A DNA stretch of 64,000 bases, taken from the NCBI RefSeq assembly GCF_023159225.1, contig NC_063176.1, forward strand, positions 33,583,786 through 33,647,785, given 5' to 3'. Source of the DNA: Perognathus longimembris pacificus (lineage: Eukaryota > Chordata > Mammalia > Rodentia > Heteromyidae). Below the pieces are notes generated by a model that was given only the letters and a program-made list of their open reading frames with translations, made no database searches and was not told the DNA's origin. The position numbers were made by a program, and so were the translations under genes. Below are positions 48,841 through 60,861 of the stretch, piece by piece. How positions within the stretch are numbered: the stretch's first letter is position 1; every line of letters begins with the position of its first letter.

Positions 48841-49060
48841 ATGTTCCCTTGAACTTAAACTTGTCTTCCTCTAGTGAAAAGCTAATGTGTAAAAAGAATC
48901 AGCTATTTATATACGTCTTAGAAATGCTGAAAGACTAGCTTGCTAAGAATCTACTACATAAAAATGTACTCATTACCTTACATATATAACTGTAACTCCT
49001 CTGTACATCACCTAGACAATAAACTTAAATCAAAAACAAAAAAATTAAAAAAAATTAAAA
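48841..49060 (+). other. Putative 3'-transduced flanking segment
   Basis: It lies between the L1-B poly(A) (to about 48840) and the downstream target repeat (49066). The first ~115 bases look like ordinary single-copy DNA. The rest (about 48958-49040) is the end of an older L1 3' UTR (TGTACTCATTACCTTACATA ... GACAATAAAC) that supplies a second AATAAA and A-rich tail. Because it falls inside the target duplication, it probably came in with the L1-B by read-through transcription. Confidence 0.75.
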
Positions 49061-49159
49061 AAACTGCAATGTACAAACAGAAAAAGAAATTATGGAAATA
49101 ATAACATTGCAGTAGCTAAAAAAATGAATAAATTACCTAGGGATTAACTAACTAAAGAC

Positions 49160-50759
49160 GTGAATGACCTATTTAATGAGAACTATAAAAGTCTAAAAAG
49201 GGAAATCAAAGAGGACACCAGGAGATGGAAAGACTTCCCATGCTCATGGGTGGGCAGAATCAATACAGTGAAAATGGCTATACTGCCCAAAATGTTGTAC
49301 AAATTCAATGCAACACTCATCAAGATCCAGCTACATTCTTCACTGAAATAGAGAAAGCAACCCATAAATTCATATGGAACAGCAAAAGACCTAGAATTGC
49401 CAAAGCAATTCTAGACAAAAGAAGCAGTGCAGGAGGTTTCATAATACCAGACTTCAAGCTCTATTATAGAGCCATCATAACAATAGCAGTCTGGTATTGG
49501 TATAAAAACAGACCTGAAGACCAATGGAATAGAATAGAAGACTCAGAAATAATCCCACATTCTTACAGTCAGCTGATATTCGACAAAGGAGCTAAAGACA
49601 TACAATGGAAAAATCAGCCTCTTCAACTACTGCTGCTGGGAAAACTGGTCAGCCACATGTAGAAAACTCAAAGTAGACCCTAGCCTATCACCATGCACCA
49701 AGATCAACTCAAAATGGATTAAGGACCTCAACATCAGACCTGAATCCTTGAAACTACTGAAGGACAGAGTAGGAAAGACACTAGAACTTATAGGCACAGG
49801 TAGGAACTTCCTGAACATAGTCCCAGGGGCACAACAGATAGGGAGAGTCTCGACAAATGGGACAACTACAATATAAAAAGTTTCTGCACAGCTAAAGACA
49901 TAGCCACCAAACTAGAAACACAGCCAACCCTATGGGAAAGGAGCTTCACCAGCACAGCAACAGACAAAGGCCTAATATCTGTCACTACAGAGAACTCAAA
50001 ATGCTAATCCCCTCCAAACCCAGTAAACCAATTATTAAATGGGCAAAGGAGCTAAAGAGAGACTTCACAGAAGAAGAGATAAAATGGGAAAGAACCATAT
50101 GAGGAAATGTTCAACATCCCTGGCATTAACCAAAGGCAATGCAAACAAAAACAACCCTGAGATACCACCTCACTCCAGTTAGAATGGCCTATCTCCTGAA
50201 CTCAGGCAACAACAAATGCTGGAGGGGATGCGGAACAAAGGGAACCCTTCTCCACTGTTGGTGGGAGTGCAAATTAGTACAACCACTTTGGAGAATTGTA
50301 TGGAGTTTCCTCAAAAAGCTCAGCATAGACATACCATATGACACAGCCATACCACTCCTAGGCATCTATCCTGAACAACAGGTTTCAGGATATCAAAAAG
50401 ACATCTGCACATCCATGTGTATCTTTGCACAATTCACAGTAGCCAAAATATGGAAACAACCCCGATGCCCCTGTACAGATGAATGGATCAAAAAAATGTG
50501 GTACCTATACACAATGGAATACTACATAGAGATTAGAAATGATAAAACATTGGTGTTTGCAGGGAAATTGTCAGAACTTGAGCAAATAATGTTGAGCGAG
50601 AAAAGCCTAGAACACAAAGAACAAAGGGGCATGATCTCTTTGATATATGATTGCTTTGGGGTGGGGGGTGCAGTAGAGACTAGGTCTGCCAAACAAAAAA
50701 CTTCTTTTCAAATGGTATTTCCACATGTTTGGGTCAACAATGTTACATCCTGTATCTAA
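49160..50759 (+). pseudogene. L1-A ORF2 C-terminal half, copy 3 (resumed)
   Basis: Pieces are [20 protein letters not shown] and [19 protein letters not shown] (49160-49351), a frame shift, then [20 protein letters not shown] to [14 protein letters not shown] (to about 49662), decayed text, and the cysteine-rich end [18 protein letters not shown] with [16 protein letters not shown] (50139-50759). These are the continuation of the reverse transcriptase thumb and C-terminal domains of the copy begun at 41016. Confidence 0.9.
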
Positions 50760-51112
50760 AATCAAACAACTACTAAACATAAAAAAGTCTAGAATGACCT
50801 ATCAGTGAATTACAATAGCTTAACATCTATGTACACATGATCATTAAGCGGAGGATAAGCAAAACAACCTCACATGAGGCTTTTATTGTGATGTTACATT
50901 TAAAGTTCTAGATGAATTCCCTTTGGCGTACCCTACGTGGTTACTGTATATGATTTTGGTACACTGGATATTGTATATATGCCTACCTGATCTAGGGAAG
51001 GGAAAGAAAAAGAGGGTGTATGATATCACAAGAAATGTGCTCAGTGCCTTATTATGTAACTGTAACTCTTTTGCACAACAACTTGTCAATAAAATTTAAT
51101 TAATAAATGTTT

Positions 51113-51550
51113 TTAAAAAGAAAGAGAAGGCTGGGTTAATAGATAAAAAATTAGTGAGAGTAAGGAGCTTTCTTATAAAAGAAATTCAAGAAAAGCCTAT
51201 ACCTTTCTAATAAGCTGGCATGCAATCTGAGGCATAAAGTAAGTAAAGGTAAAACCTGTAGATAACTGAGAGAAATAGATAGCTAAAACAAGAATTAGTG
51301 ATAAGAATTAGCTTGGCATGTTGGAAATTTATGATAAGTCCTGAGTAAGTGGAGAGAGTTCAGAGACTGATGTGAGCTTTCCTGAATGGATTCGTAGGGA
51401 AATATGAAGTGAGTCTGAGCCAGGAGATCACTTGCTCTGACATACTGTAAAAGAGGTGACTGTGGGGGTAGAACAGGAAATTGACTTGGTGTAGTACAAT
51501 AGTGGAAGCAAGTAACAAGTTCATAGACTGTTACAATGCTTAGGAGTAGG
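51113..51550. other. No recognisable feature
   Basis: Purine-rich flank of L1-A copy 3 with no open frame or repeat I can name. Confidence 0.45.
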
Positions 51551-51567
51551 AAAGAAATCAGAACATG

Positions 51568-51588
51568 GTTGGGTTTTTTTTAACTGTA

Positions 51589-51626
<38 letters not shown>

Positions 51627-51703
51627 TTTTTGGTACTGGGGATCGAACCCAGAACGTTGCACTTGCTAGGCAAGCGCTTTGCCACTGAGCTACATCCGAG
51701 CCC
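51568..51703 (-). mobile_element. ID SINE (minus strand) with (TG)n tail
   Basis: The reversed ID sequence runs GGTACTGGGGATCGAACCCA to GCCACTGAGCTACATCCGAG. On the minus strand it carries A box TAGCTCAGTGGC and B box GGTTCGATCCCC. It is flanked by a perfect 17-bp repeat AAGAAATCAGAACATGG at 51552-51568 and 51704-51720. The tail side holds a (TG)15 array at 51591-51620 inside T-rich sequence. Confidence 0.96.
51591..51620. repeat. (TG)n microsatellite in ID tail
   Basis: Fifteen TG units within the target-duplication limits of the ID element, hence derived from its tail. Confidence 0.95.
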
Positions 51704-51720
51704 AAGAAATCAGAACATGG

Positions 51721-54054
51721 AAGCAAAAAGTTTTAAAATGCTCTGATTCTTGATCAGAGAGGGAATTGTACTGGAGTTTATAGGTAAATGGCACAGGGAT
51801 TCAATAACTTACCCAAAGTCTAAGTCATGGATCCAGGAACTGAACACAGCATGAAAAAAATATCTGAAATATTCTATTGTAAACACTAGATTTATAGTTA
51901 CTATGGAATTCAGAGAAAATCTTCTTTCCTAGACATGGTCTAGATTCTTAGCTACTTTTCAAAATGTACATATAGTATTACATGAAGTGAGTATAGAAAA
52001 GCAAGGAAAATACACATGAGTACAATTTCTACTTACAGACAGACAGGTACAAGTTCTGTACACTGATCAGCATGAATGCCTGTGCGAAGAATACAAATAT
52101 CCATATGTGAGTATGTGTGTATATGAATATACATGCATACATATGTTTTATATATTTAAAATTGCATATAAAACTTGGTCTTACTCATATTAATGTATAG
52201 ATACCTTCCCCCTTTCCACTTCTAAAATGTTGTTTGTGCCCGCTGGGCAAATGCTGTACCACTGACCATATCACGTCTTTCTCTTTTTTCACTTTCTTCA
52301 GAAAAAAAATATTTTTTTCTACTTAAAAATATCATAATTGAGAAATGTTTCTTCCCAGAGTATCCACATGTGCTACTAGTTAGAGCTACAGATTGTCTTA
52401 GGGAACAGGCCAAAGTCTTTGCATCTAAAATCATGAAATTTTATCTGTTGCCTTTGTTTTCTCCATGACCTCTCCAGAGTTCCTGACACTAACAACTTCC
52501 TTCATTTCTTTTAATACTAACATTTAGTCACCTTGTTTTTTTTTTTTTAATAAAGATAATTAATGACATGGAAGAGTACATGGTGCTACTCATTTTACTA
52601 TGTCTGAATGTGACTATCACAAGCTCTAGGAATTTAGCTGCTGAGTATGACGATTAATAGCTTCAAAGACAGCATGATTCAGAAACCATCAGCTCCTCCT
52701 GCATTATCTGGGTCATTAATCTTTTCAGTTACATACTAAATAGCTGACTCAAGTTGATCCTACAGGTAGGCCAGGGGACCGACAGAAGAACTTGAACATC
52801 GAGTGCAGGAATTATTTTCATTGTGTTTCTGAAATAGCAGCCTACAGCATCTAGAAAATTGATGTCCTGCCTGCTCACATGGCAAACAGCAATAACCCAT
52901 GTGATTTAGGAGATTATTTCTTGAAAATTAGCTCAATTTATTTTTTGTTTCTAAACTAGAACTCATCATTTCTCAGTGACATGGAAGGCTGAATGCTTCA
53001 GGCCAACTTGGCTTTTTCCTTAGTATTTTGCTTCTTTCCCCTTTGTCTCCATTCATTCACTAACTGCTGGTATTACACAATTTCTTTCTAGGCTCATAAA
53101 CATTATTTTTCTGGATATACATTATGTTATTCCATCCCTTGAAAATGCTGTGCATATAAAACTGTTTGGCGATGACTGTTCAAATGACACACTCATAACT
53201 TCCTTGTTCAAACATTTTTTTGGCAATTTTAATTTAAACTTGTTTATTTAATCTTATATGCACTTGTTGTGTATCAACTATGTAACAAAATAGCATGGAG
53301 TCAGGGGGACAATTGATCCAGCTCATCTAGAAACCAGCTGAATCTCATATTTTATCAACAAATCCTTAATATATATGGACTTAAATCCAGTGTCATGCAC
53401 TTAATTTTAAAAAGTTCCCTTAATTCATTTGTTTTCTATTCAACTGCATATGAAGGTAAAAGGTAAATGGCAATGATTCCACTGCTTCATTTCTAGAACT
53501 TTATTCACTGCCTTTGTCATCATTTTCTTTCTAAATATACTATCTCTTCTTACAGAGCTCTCTAGCATTCTGGGATAATCAAAACAATATCTTTCCTAAA
53601 ACTACCTTACCAATCTGAGAAAGTCTCACAATTTTGTAGGCTTTTACCTGGATTTGGTGCCACATTACCTCAGTCTATATTCTAAGGTGGTTTTCAAGCA
53701 TTTATGGGTATATATTTTTTGATATGTTGTGTTTTGCATTTGTTATACAAGCATACAGGGAAAATAGAGTAGCAATATAAATTTGTAAAGCAGAGGAATC
53801 TCTGGATTTAAAATGTACCTTGGGTAGTTATGAAAGTATAATACAAATTGTTTATATTCTACAAAATGTATTTTACATGCTTTACTACTTTCGCTTTGTA
53901 TCATGTGTACATCTAAGTAGAACATCTGGGACAAGTATAGTGGCATACACTTAAAATTCCCAGGCAGAAGAATGTAAGATCAAGACCTGTACATAGCTTT
54001 GGAGATACTGTTCATGGGATGATTTTGTATTTTTCAGATTTGTGCTACTGTAGA
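51721..54054. other. No recognisable feature
   Basis: AT-rich, single-copy-looking sequence. Open frames do not exceed about 70 codons and none is recognisable. Confidence 0.5.
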
Positions 54055-54412
54055 GTTGTGGTTTGAATGTGTCCTGAAGGTTTTACATCACGTTACAAAC
54101 TTAATCCTTATATTCACATGTTAATTATACTTAAAGGTGACAGAGCCTCTGAGAGGTAGGAAGGATTAAGGCAAGTCATGCAGGAGGCCCTCCATGACTG
54201 TTGTATGGCTTTGTAAGAAGAGAGAGAAGGGCCTGACTATGTGAGATAGAGAAACTTGAATGTGATAAGATCCATCTTGCTATAATGCATAATAAGAGCC
54301 CAGTTCAGTTGTTGAACATATGCTTTCATTAGCTCTAGAGCTAAGAGATCAATAAACCTTTGTGCTTGATAAATTATCTGGCCTGAGGTATCTTGTTACT
54401 ACAGACAAAAAT
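54055..54412 (+). mobile_element. MaLR-type (MST/MLT1-like) LTR
   Basis: It starts GTTGTGGTTTGAATGTGTCC, close to the well-known MaLR LTR start, followed by 'AAACTTAATCC', 'GGTAGGAAGGATTAAGGCAAG', 'AGAGAGAAGGGCC', 'GATCAATAAACCTTTGTGC' (poly(A) signal) and an end near 'GTATCTTGTTACTACAGAC'. The order is that of a MaLR solo LTR. It is quite diverged, consistent with great age. Subfamily not resolved. Confidence 0.75.
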
Positions 54413-54477
54413 GGGGTTAAAAAGTAAGGTAAACTTAAACAAAGGTTTGTGTTGTGGGTTGTTGTTGTAATGTCTTA

Positions 54478-54690
54478 TTGTCAGATGAAATCCTAGTTAC
54501 TTGGGAGATTGAGATCTAAGGATCTCAGTCACAAACTAGCATGAGGAGGAAAGTTCATGAGACTCTTATGTACAATTAACCACCAAAAACCTTGAAGTGG
54601 AACTGTAGTGAAGTGCAAGACCACTAACCTTGAGCAAAGAGTTCAGGGACAGTACCTAGACCTTGAGTTAAATACCCAGGATTCACAAAT
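54478..54690 (+). mobile_element. B1-Geo composite SINE
   Basis: The B1-type head ('AATCCTAGTTACTTGGGAGA', 'GGATCTCAGTCACAAACTAG') and linker ('GAGACTCTTATGTACAATTA', 'ACCACCAAAAACCTTGAAG') lead to the Geo unit ('CTAACCTTGAGCAAAGAG', 'TTCAGGGACAGTACCTAG', 'ATACCCAGGATTCAC'). Best example in the window of the B1 plus Geo architecture on the plus strand. Confidence 0.82.
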
Positions 54691-56224
54691 GCATATAAAT
54701 ACATATAAGCTTACCCCACCCCACCCCCAAATATCTTACAAAATAAAAGCCAACAATATATAAAACTTCTTAGGTACTGACATTGGGCAGTTTTCAATGT
54801 TCTGAAATTCTGTATCATCTATTCATCTCTGGAATATGCAATTACACAATGTTTAGAATTTTGGCTAGACTCTAGACTGTTTAGACCATACTCTGGTTGA
54901 TGGTGTAGAATTAAATATGAAGATGTCATCATTGCACTCAAAATACAATCCAGTTATGATGGTAAAAAGTAAATGAAAGAGAAGTAAAAAATGTTATATA
55001 ATGCTTGACTATACACAGGGAGCAAGAAAGTGAACTGAAGCAAAGCACAATGGGTGTTTACTTAAAACAAGAGAACAAACATGTCATCCCATTTTCTCTT
55101 TTTTTTTAATGATCAAAAGTTAATGTTTTAATTGCTTCCAAATTAAATATACTAGGCTTTTTTTTCCATGGGAAGGTTATAATATGATTTTTGTGGGGCT
55201 AAAATGCTAGCATGCAACAACCATGTAACAGACTGAATGTACATCTTAAATCATTGAAGCAATTTGTTTAAAGATTGGAGGAAGAAAAACAGTTGTAGTT
55301 GTGCTCACATTCTATTATCTAAAAATAGCAAAATGATTAATTCTGTAATAGTTTGCTTTTGAGTTCAAGATGTTTGTATGTTTTGGTTAATGTGGCTTCC
55401 ACTGATGTACAATCGGGAGAGAGTGAGGTTTTATAGACATAAGTTAATTTTGGATTATATTCCCATGATACTACAATAGAAGTCCACCTGTGCAAGGTTA
55501 ATTGCCATAAGGAATCTGGAAATATGTTAATGAAATTTGCATATTATTTTACAACTAAGAACATATGGCCTGTTTAGTACACTGAGTGAATCTTTTCTCC
55601 CTGTGTAACTTTATTGATCATTTGGGAAGTATTGGTTCTCCAAGCCATACAAATCTTCCCAATGTAGACACATTTCATTATACTGTCTCAATTTATCACA
55701 TTTAATTGTACAATGACTGAAATCTGAAGAAAATTATTAAGTTGCCAGGCTCAGAATGATGCAAACAAATTTTCCACAGTTGAACTTAACTGGAGAAGGT
55801 TTGATTATTACCACTGATAGCCAATCCAGCCAGGTATTCTCTTGAAGGCCACAATTTGACTTCTTTAGGGTTTGTGAAAATATTAACTCATTACCCACTT
55901 CTAATTACTCAGTACGCTGTTTGTTTCTTATTTAAAGCAAACATGGTTCTATGAAAAATAGTCATCCAGTATATAACTTCAGTATATAGCATTCTGACGT
56001 ATATTACACTGCCAGCAGCTTTGCTGCTCAATCTCACTGTCAGTGTGTACACTAATGAAGTGAAAATAGCAAATGTGTTATCATTACTAGGAAGATGAAT
56101 TTTAACATAAGAAAAAGAAAACCTTCGTGAATATGTCCCAAAGACTTCCTGGGATTCATGAACCTCATTTTATTTTAGATAGATCAGGAGTGCAATCTCA
56201 AAACACAAATTCAGAAAAAATTAA

Positions 56225-56231
56225 GTGTGTG

Positions 56232-56262
<31 letters not shown>
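56225..56262. repeat. (TG)n microsatellite
   Basis: TG repeat with two interruptions (TGCG, TATG) near its start. Confidence 0.95.
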
Positions 56263-56578
56263 AGGTATGGGCACATAAGTATCTATATTAGTGCATGGAC
56301 TGGACTATCACATCAAAAATTTCTGAGGCCTTATTAGCTTTAGTACTTCCTATGTGACATATGACACTATAGATGATGGAAGCTTTGGGTGGGGATAAAT
56401 AGGTTATGAAGTTGAATACTAGGATAAACTTAATGATACACTAATGACCTAATAATCCCCCCTTCTTCCCTCTACCTCTCTCTGCCTCCTGACCTCCCTT
56501 CTTTTCTCTCAAATATACCCCTTCCCTTCTAAAATATTTCAGTAACTAGAGTAAGCAGTTAATTGTAAATCAGATAGA

Positions 56579-56669
56579 GTAAATCAGATAAGGATCTTGA
56601 TTTTAAAGATCCTTTAAAGATCCTTTAAAGATAAGTAAATCAGATAAGGATCTTGATTTTAAAGATCCC
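56579..56669. repeat. 56-bp tandem duplication
   Basis: GTAAATCAGATAAGGATCTT begins at 56579 and again at 56635. The second copy stays identical for about 34 bases (through TTGATTTTAAAGATCC). An inner TTTAAAGATCC repeat lies between. Confidence 0.9.
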
Positions 56670-57539
56670 AAACTTTATATAGTAAGAAATAACCATATAT
56701 TATAAAATCTACTCAATCTAGAATTTTGTTGTTGCAAACAGGGCCAACTAAGCACAGCATGCATGTTCTAAAAGCTGTGCTATTCTCATTGATTTATGAA
56801 CATGACTCTCAGTGGAATCAAAGGACTCCAAATTTTATTATGGAAACTCTAATTGGTTTCTATTCAAATACATCTCTCAGTATAGAAAGGGAAATTGTTT
56901 AGTTTGTTACAGGAAATAAAAAAACCAACCAATAGCCATTTTAATAGAACCTAGAGTACTTCAATTCATTTCTTAGTTAAGATCAAATGAAAATAATGAA
57001 GACTGGCCTTCTTTGGGCTGTCTTTATTAAGATATAGTTATAGATATATAGACATAGATATTAATATATAGATGTTTGTTTTCCTAAACAAATAAAGGTA
57101 GGAAAGTAATTGTCTTATCAATCAGAATGATATGAAGTTGAATCCTTTGAGCTACTAAAACAGAGACAACCTTTCTTTTCCAAAATCATTTTAATCATTA
57201 AATGCTAGACAATACTGAGATAACAAGATTATACCTGTCAGACTCATGTGCTCATTGCCCTCTTTGAGCTGATGATATAGGGAAAGCTAGGGATCAGTAA
57301 CAAGAAGTATTATAAAATAGATGAATGGATTGTTGGGTACAGAGGAAACAATGGGTGTTAATCATATTTTGGTGAGTTGTATACTTTAGTTAACAGAATT
57401 CTAGGCTAATATAGTGATTTTGTTAAAAGGATATAAATTAATTAAGAAAGACACGCCTTCTGACTAGGAGACAAAGAAGAAAGATACATATTCCCATATT
57501 CTAAATAGGAAATAACACACAGATGTAGGACAGCAAATA

Positions 57540-58345
57540 GGAAATACAGAAATTACAGATACTGGCAAGGATGTGGCCCAAAGGGAAACCTAACACACTG
57601 TTGGTGCAAATGTAAACTTGTTTAACCACTCTGGAAAGCAATGTGGAGAATCCTCAAAATGTCAAACATAGAACTGTGACTATGACCCAACAACTCCACT
57701 CCTCATTTACTGAAAATATTACAAACCAGGGTACAGTAAATCCACCAGCACAATTTACCACCTAGAATCAGGCCAAATGGTCCTCAATGGATGAATGGAT
57801 CAAGAAAATGTGGTACAATTTTACTTTAGAAATTTTACTTTACAATTTTATTAGAGAGAATGATATTGTACAACTTGTAAAGAAATGGAAAGACCTGGAT
57901 AAAACTTATATGAAGTAAGCCAGGCCAGATAGAACATATGTTATTCTTTGTATGTGGAAGCTAGATTTAGCTCATAAACTTGTAAATAAAAACAGTGAGT
58001 GGTATGCAAGTACATATAAATGTATAATATAGTAGAAGCAAGAAAGAACTCAAAGTCCAAGCCCAAGTAATAAACACAAGGAAGCAAGTACTTGCAAGAG
58101 GTGGAGTGTGGCCAAAGGGAGATTGGTAATGGAATGAAGACGTAAGAGGGGGAGAAAGCAGCCAAGCATTCAATGTATATAATACAAAATTAAGAAAAGC
58201 AGAGAAAGGAGTGATTCAGAACAGATGGGCAAGAATGTTGAAAGAAGTAATAGCAATCAAGGTACATTACATACATAAACTGTTTTTGAAATGGAAATGC
58301 CTTTGTACAATTACTTAAAGGTAATTGTAAAAATAAAAAAAAGAA
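57540..58345 (+). mobile_element. Old 5'-truncated L1 3' end
   Basis: Decayed ORF2 C-terminal text is readable: 'GGATGTGGCCCAAAGGGAAA', 'CTATGACCCAACAACTCCAC', 'GATGAATGGATCAAGAAAAT' and 'AGAGAATGATATTGTACAAC'. A 3' UTR ending 'ACTTAAAGGTAATTGTAAAA' and an AAAG-rich tail follow. It links the old tail stubs elsewhere in the window to L1. Confidence 0.85.
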
Positions 58346-58604
58346 AGAAAGAAAGAAAAGAAAAGGTCCAAGTTAGCTTTCTTGTGCCTTTGTGCCACAA
58401 CCCTGGAAGTACAAGGCTAAATTTTCTGCCAGTATGGTATTTTTGATCTCCCTTACTCTAGATTAGTTTTCCTTCCTCAGAATACCTCTTGTTCCTCCTC
58501 TTCAGTTTTTAAGAATGCAAGGCTTTAATTTTAAGGCACCACACTTGCTAGTCAGGCTTAAGCCATACTCCATAGCTTGTTTTTGTTTCAGTTATTATTT
58601 GTTA

Positions 58605-58828
58605 AGAGTTTTTCAAGTTTTTACCCAATGCTGGCCTCTGACCCCAGGCCTCCTGCTTATGGCTTCTGCATGTCTGGGATGACTAGAGAACACTGCCATG
58701 TGAGCCTCATTAGATAGGAAAGACTCTTGCTAATGTTTTCCCCAGACGAACCTAGAATTGTGATCCTCTCAATCTCAGCTTCCTGAATAGCTGGCTATAG
58801 GTGTGTACCATCATGTTCATCCACAGAC
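58605..58828 (-). repeat. Old B1-Geo-like SINE (minus strand)
   Basis: The reversed Geo-like part ('CCAATGCTGGCCTCTGACCC', 'CATGTGAGCCTCATTAG') is followed by a B1-like part ('TGTGATCCTCTCAATCTCAG', 'CTTCCTGAATAGCTGGC'). Strongly diverged. Confidence 0.45.
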
Positions 58829-60445
58829 AAAACTCTTTCACATAACTATTACATTTCCTTCTTCAGACTACTCTAAAAAGTGATTTTCTTTTTTGCCTTT
58901 CCAATGAAAACCTCATGCTGTCACCCAATGTGCACTCATGGCAATAATCACGATACATTATATTTATTTGTTTATGTATCTGTCTTAATAGCTGTGATTA
59001 TACTAATTATTTTATGAGCAGATTTGTAAGGACTGAAAATTTCACTGTGGAAACATATGCATGAAGTCCTCTATTTATTCCTGTACAAGATAAATACTTT
59101 GGAAGAAGAATAAGAAACTCCTGAATCTATTTTCTCTGAATGTACTACAGTCTCATAGACACAGATTTTAAATGACAGTTGCAAATCACCAAATTTTTTC
59201 AGTAAGTGTAAGCATTCATTTTTTCTAAGCTGAGAAACATTTCAAAAATTTCCAAGTTTCTACATTTCCAGATGGTTCAATTTGGATTAAAGTACTGCAT
59301 ATCTGGGATGAGTGTTAACAAACAGTAATGTGACTGAGCTGTGAGACCGGATCACACATAAATAAAAGATGCCTGCAAAACGATTCAGAGCAATAGTTAA
59401 TTGTTCCACTAGGAATAGCCCAAACAAGTGAAAGTGTTGTGATTGTACTATTTGTCTGCTAACTCACTTCACACTGGCGTTTGTAAGACCACCTCATATT
59501 TCTGCAAGCTAAATCAAATTCTTGAGCTAATTTATTTCTTCTACAACTTTCTAGTCAACAAGTAATGTAAGGCAACCTACAGCTAGACAACTTATGATGA
59601 GTGTAGAATGCCACTTAGTGGTGTCCTCTTATTCCTACTTTCAGTGTATTGACAAAGAGAGGTTAGTATAGAGATGTGTTTTCTTTATTAAGTACTTTCC
59701 TTCATCACATACAAAAACTCATTTGTTAAGATTGTCATTTTTTACACATTAATATCAAATTAGTCACAGAGCAAAGAAACCTTTAATAGTATAATAAGAC
59801 TAATGGGTAGCCTTACATAAGTCATTTATTATACCTTAATGAATTTGGAACTTAAGAGCTTCATAGGCAAATTATCATCTATATTTTACAGGTAACCATT
59901 AAATCTTGGAGAAGACATCTACCTTATGATACCAAGTAGTTAGTGATAGACTCAACTTTAACATTTACTCATTTTTATTCTACATCTAATTTTCTATTCA
60001 TTATACACCATTGACTTATCAAAATAAAAAGAATCATAAATGGAATGCAAATTTAAATATGATAAAAATGAATATTTTTCTCAAGTATTTTCATTCACAG
60101 AATTTGTTGAGTTAAACACTCCAGGAAGTTCAATTCAGTACTAGTGGATAGACAATAAGACAGTAGAAAGAGCTCAATAATGAGAAGAAGGTTGAAATGA
60201 TAACAGGACAATAATAAACTTCTGAAAGCACTATAGAAAATGTATGCAGACATTGATGTTGATAGCTGTGTGGGAAGTCAACCTTCTGCCAGGTGCAGAG
60301 TTATAACTCATGGCCAATCATTTGTCAGCTGTGTGCTAGTGATTCTTCTGTTAAAATTACATTGGCAGGGCTGCACAATCCTATGTGAATAGAAGAGTGC
60401 AGACACTGTGGTTTAATAAAGTCTCCTTGCCATATTTAAAAAAAT
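58829..60445. other. No recognisable feature
   Basis: AT-rich sequence without an open frame of interest or a repeat I can name. Confidence 0.5.
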
Positions 60446-60819
60446 ACACAGGTAAATCAAATAAAAACAATATTGAGATTCCACCTCACCCCATTTAGAA
60501 TGGCCAATATCAAGAAAACTAAGAATACCAAGTACTGGTGTGGATATGGCTAAGAGGGAACTCTATTACACTGTTGATGAGAAGCTGGGAACATAAACTT
60601 GTTCAACAACTCTGCATAGCAGTATGGAGGTTCTTCAAAAAACTAAACAAAGAGCTTCCTATGACACAGCAACCCCACTCTTTGGCATTTATCCAATAGA
60701 GCACAAATAAGGACACACTAAAGGTTTTAGCATAACCATGTTCATTGCAGCACTGCTTACCATAGCCAAGGTATGAAATCAACCCAGATACACCTCAGTG
60801 AATAGATCAAGAAAATGTT

Positions 60820-60823
60820 ACAC

Positions 60824-60861
<38 letters not shown>
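60820..60861. repeat. (CA)n microsatellite grown inside L1 ORF2
   Basis: It lies exactly where other L1 copies read GTGGTACATATACACAATGGAA, so the array probably grew from that short ACATATACACA seed. Confidence 0.9.

Larger units (their letters stand above)
43253..49065 (+). mobile_element. L1-B, almost full length at its ends, nested in L1-A copy 3, with 3' transduction
   Basis: The insertion is bounded by the direct repeat GCAATGTACA at 43243-43252 and 49066-49075. The repeat can be extended upstream as AAAAC(A/T) with one mismatch. Inside are a CpG-containing 5' UTR (43253 to about 45176), ORF1 (45216-46333), an ORF2 missing about its first half, and a 3' UTR and tail ending near 48840. 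A further segment of about 220 bp not belonging to the L1 3' UTR follows (48841-49060), with its own A-rich tail before the target repeat. An IDL-Geo SINE lies at 46974-47180. Confidence 0.93.
39245..51112 (+). mobile_element. LINE-1 (type L1-A), copy 3, split by an L1-B
   Basis: The first half (39245-43252) contains the 5' UTR with about 56-bp repeats, ORF1 and ORF2 through the reverse transcriptase. The second half (49066-51112) resumes ORF2 at exactly the next bases and ends in a 3' UTR and A-rich tail. The text across the gap (AAAACAGCAATGTACA then AACAGAAAAAGAAATT) is continuous with copy 2, which proves these are one element. It is truncated at the 5' end within the 5' UTR compared with copy 2. 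All ORFs are broken. Confidence 0.95.
54691..57535. other. No gene; microsatellite and small tandem duplication
   Basis: AT-rich sequence containing a TG microsatellite (56225-56262) and a 56-bp tandem duplication (56579-56669). A pyrimidine-rich run is at 56455-56530. No credible open frame. Confidence 0.5.
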
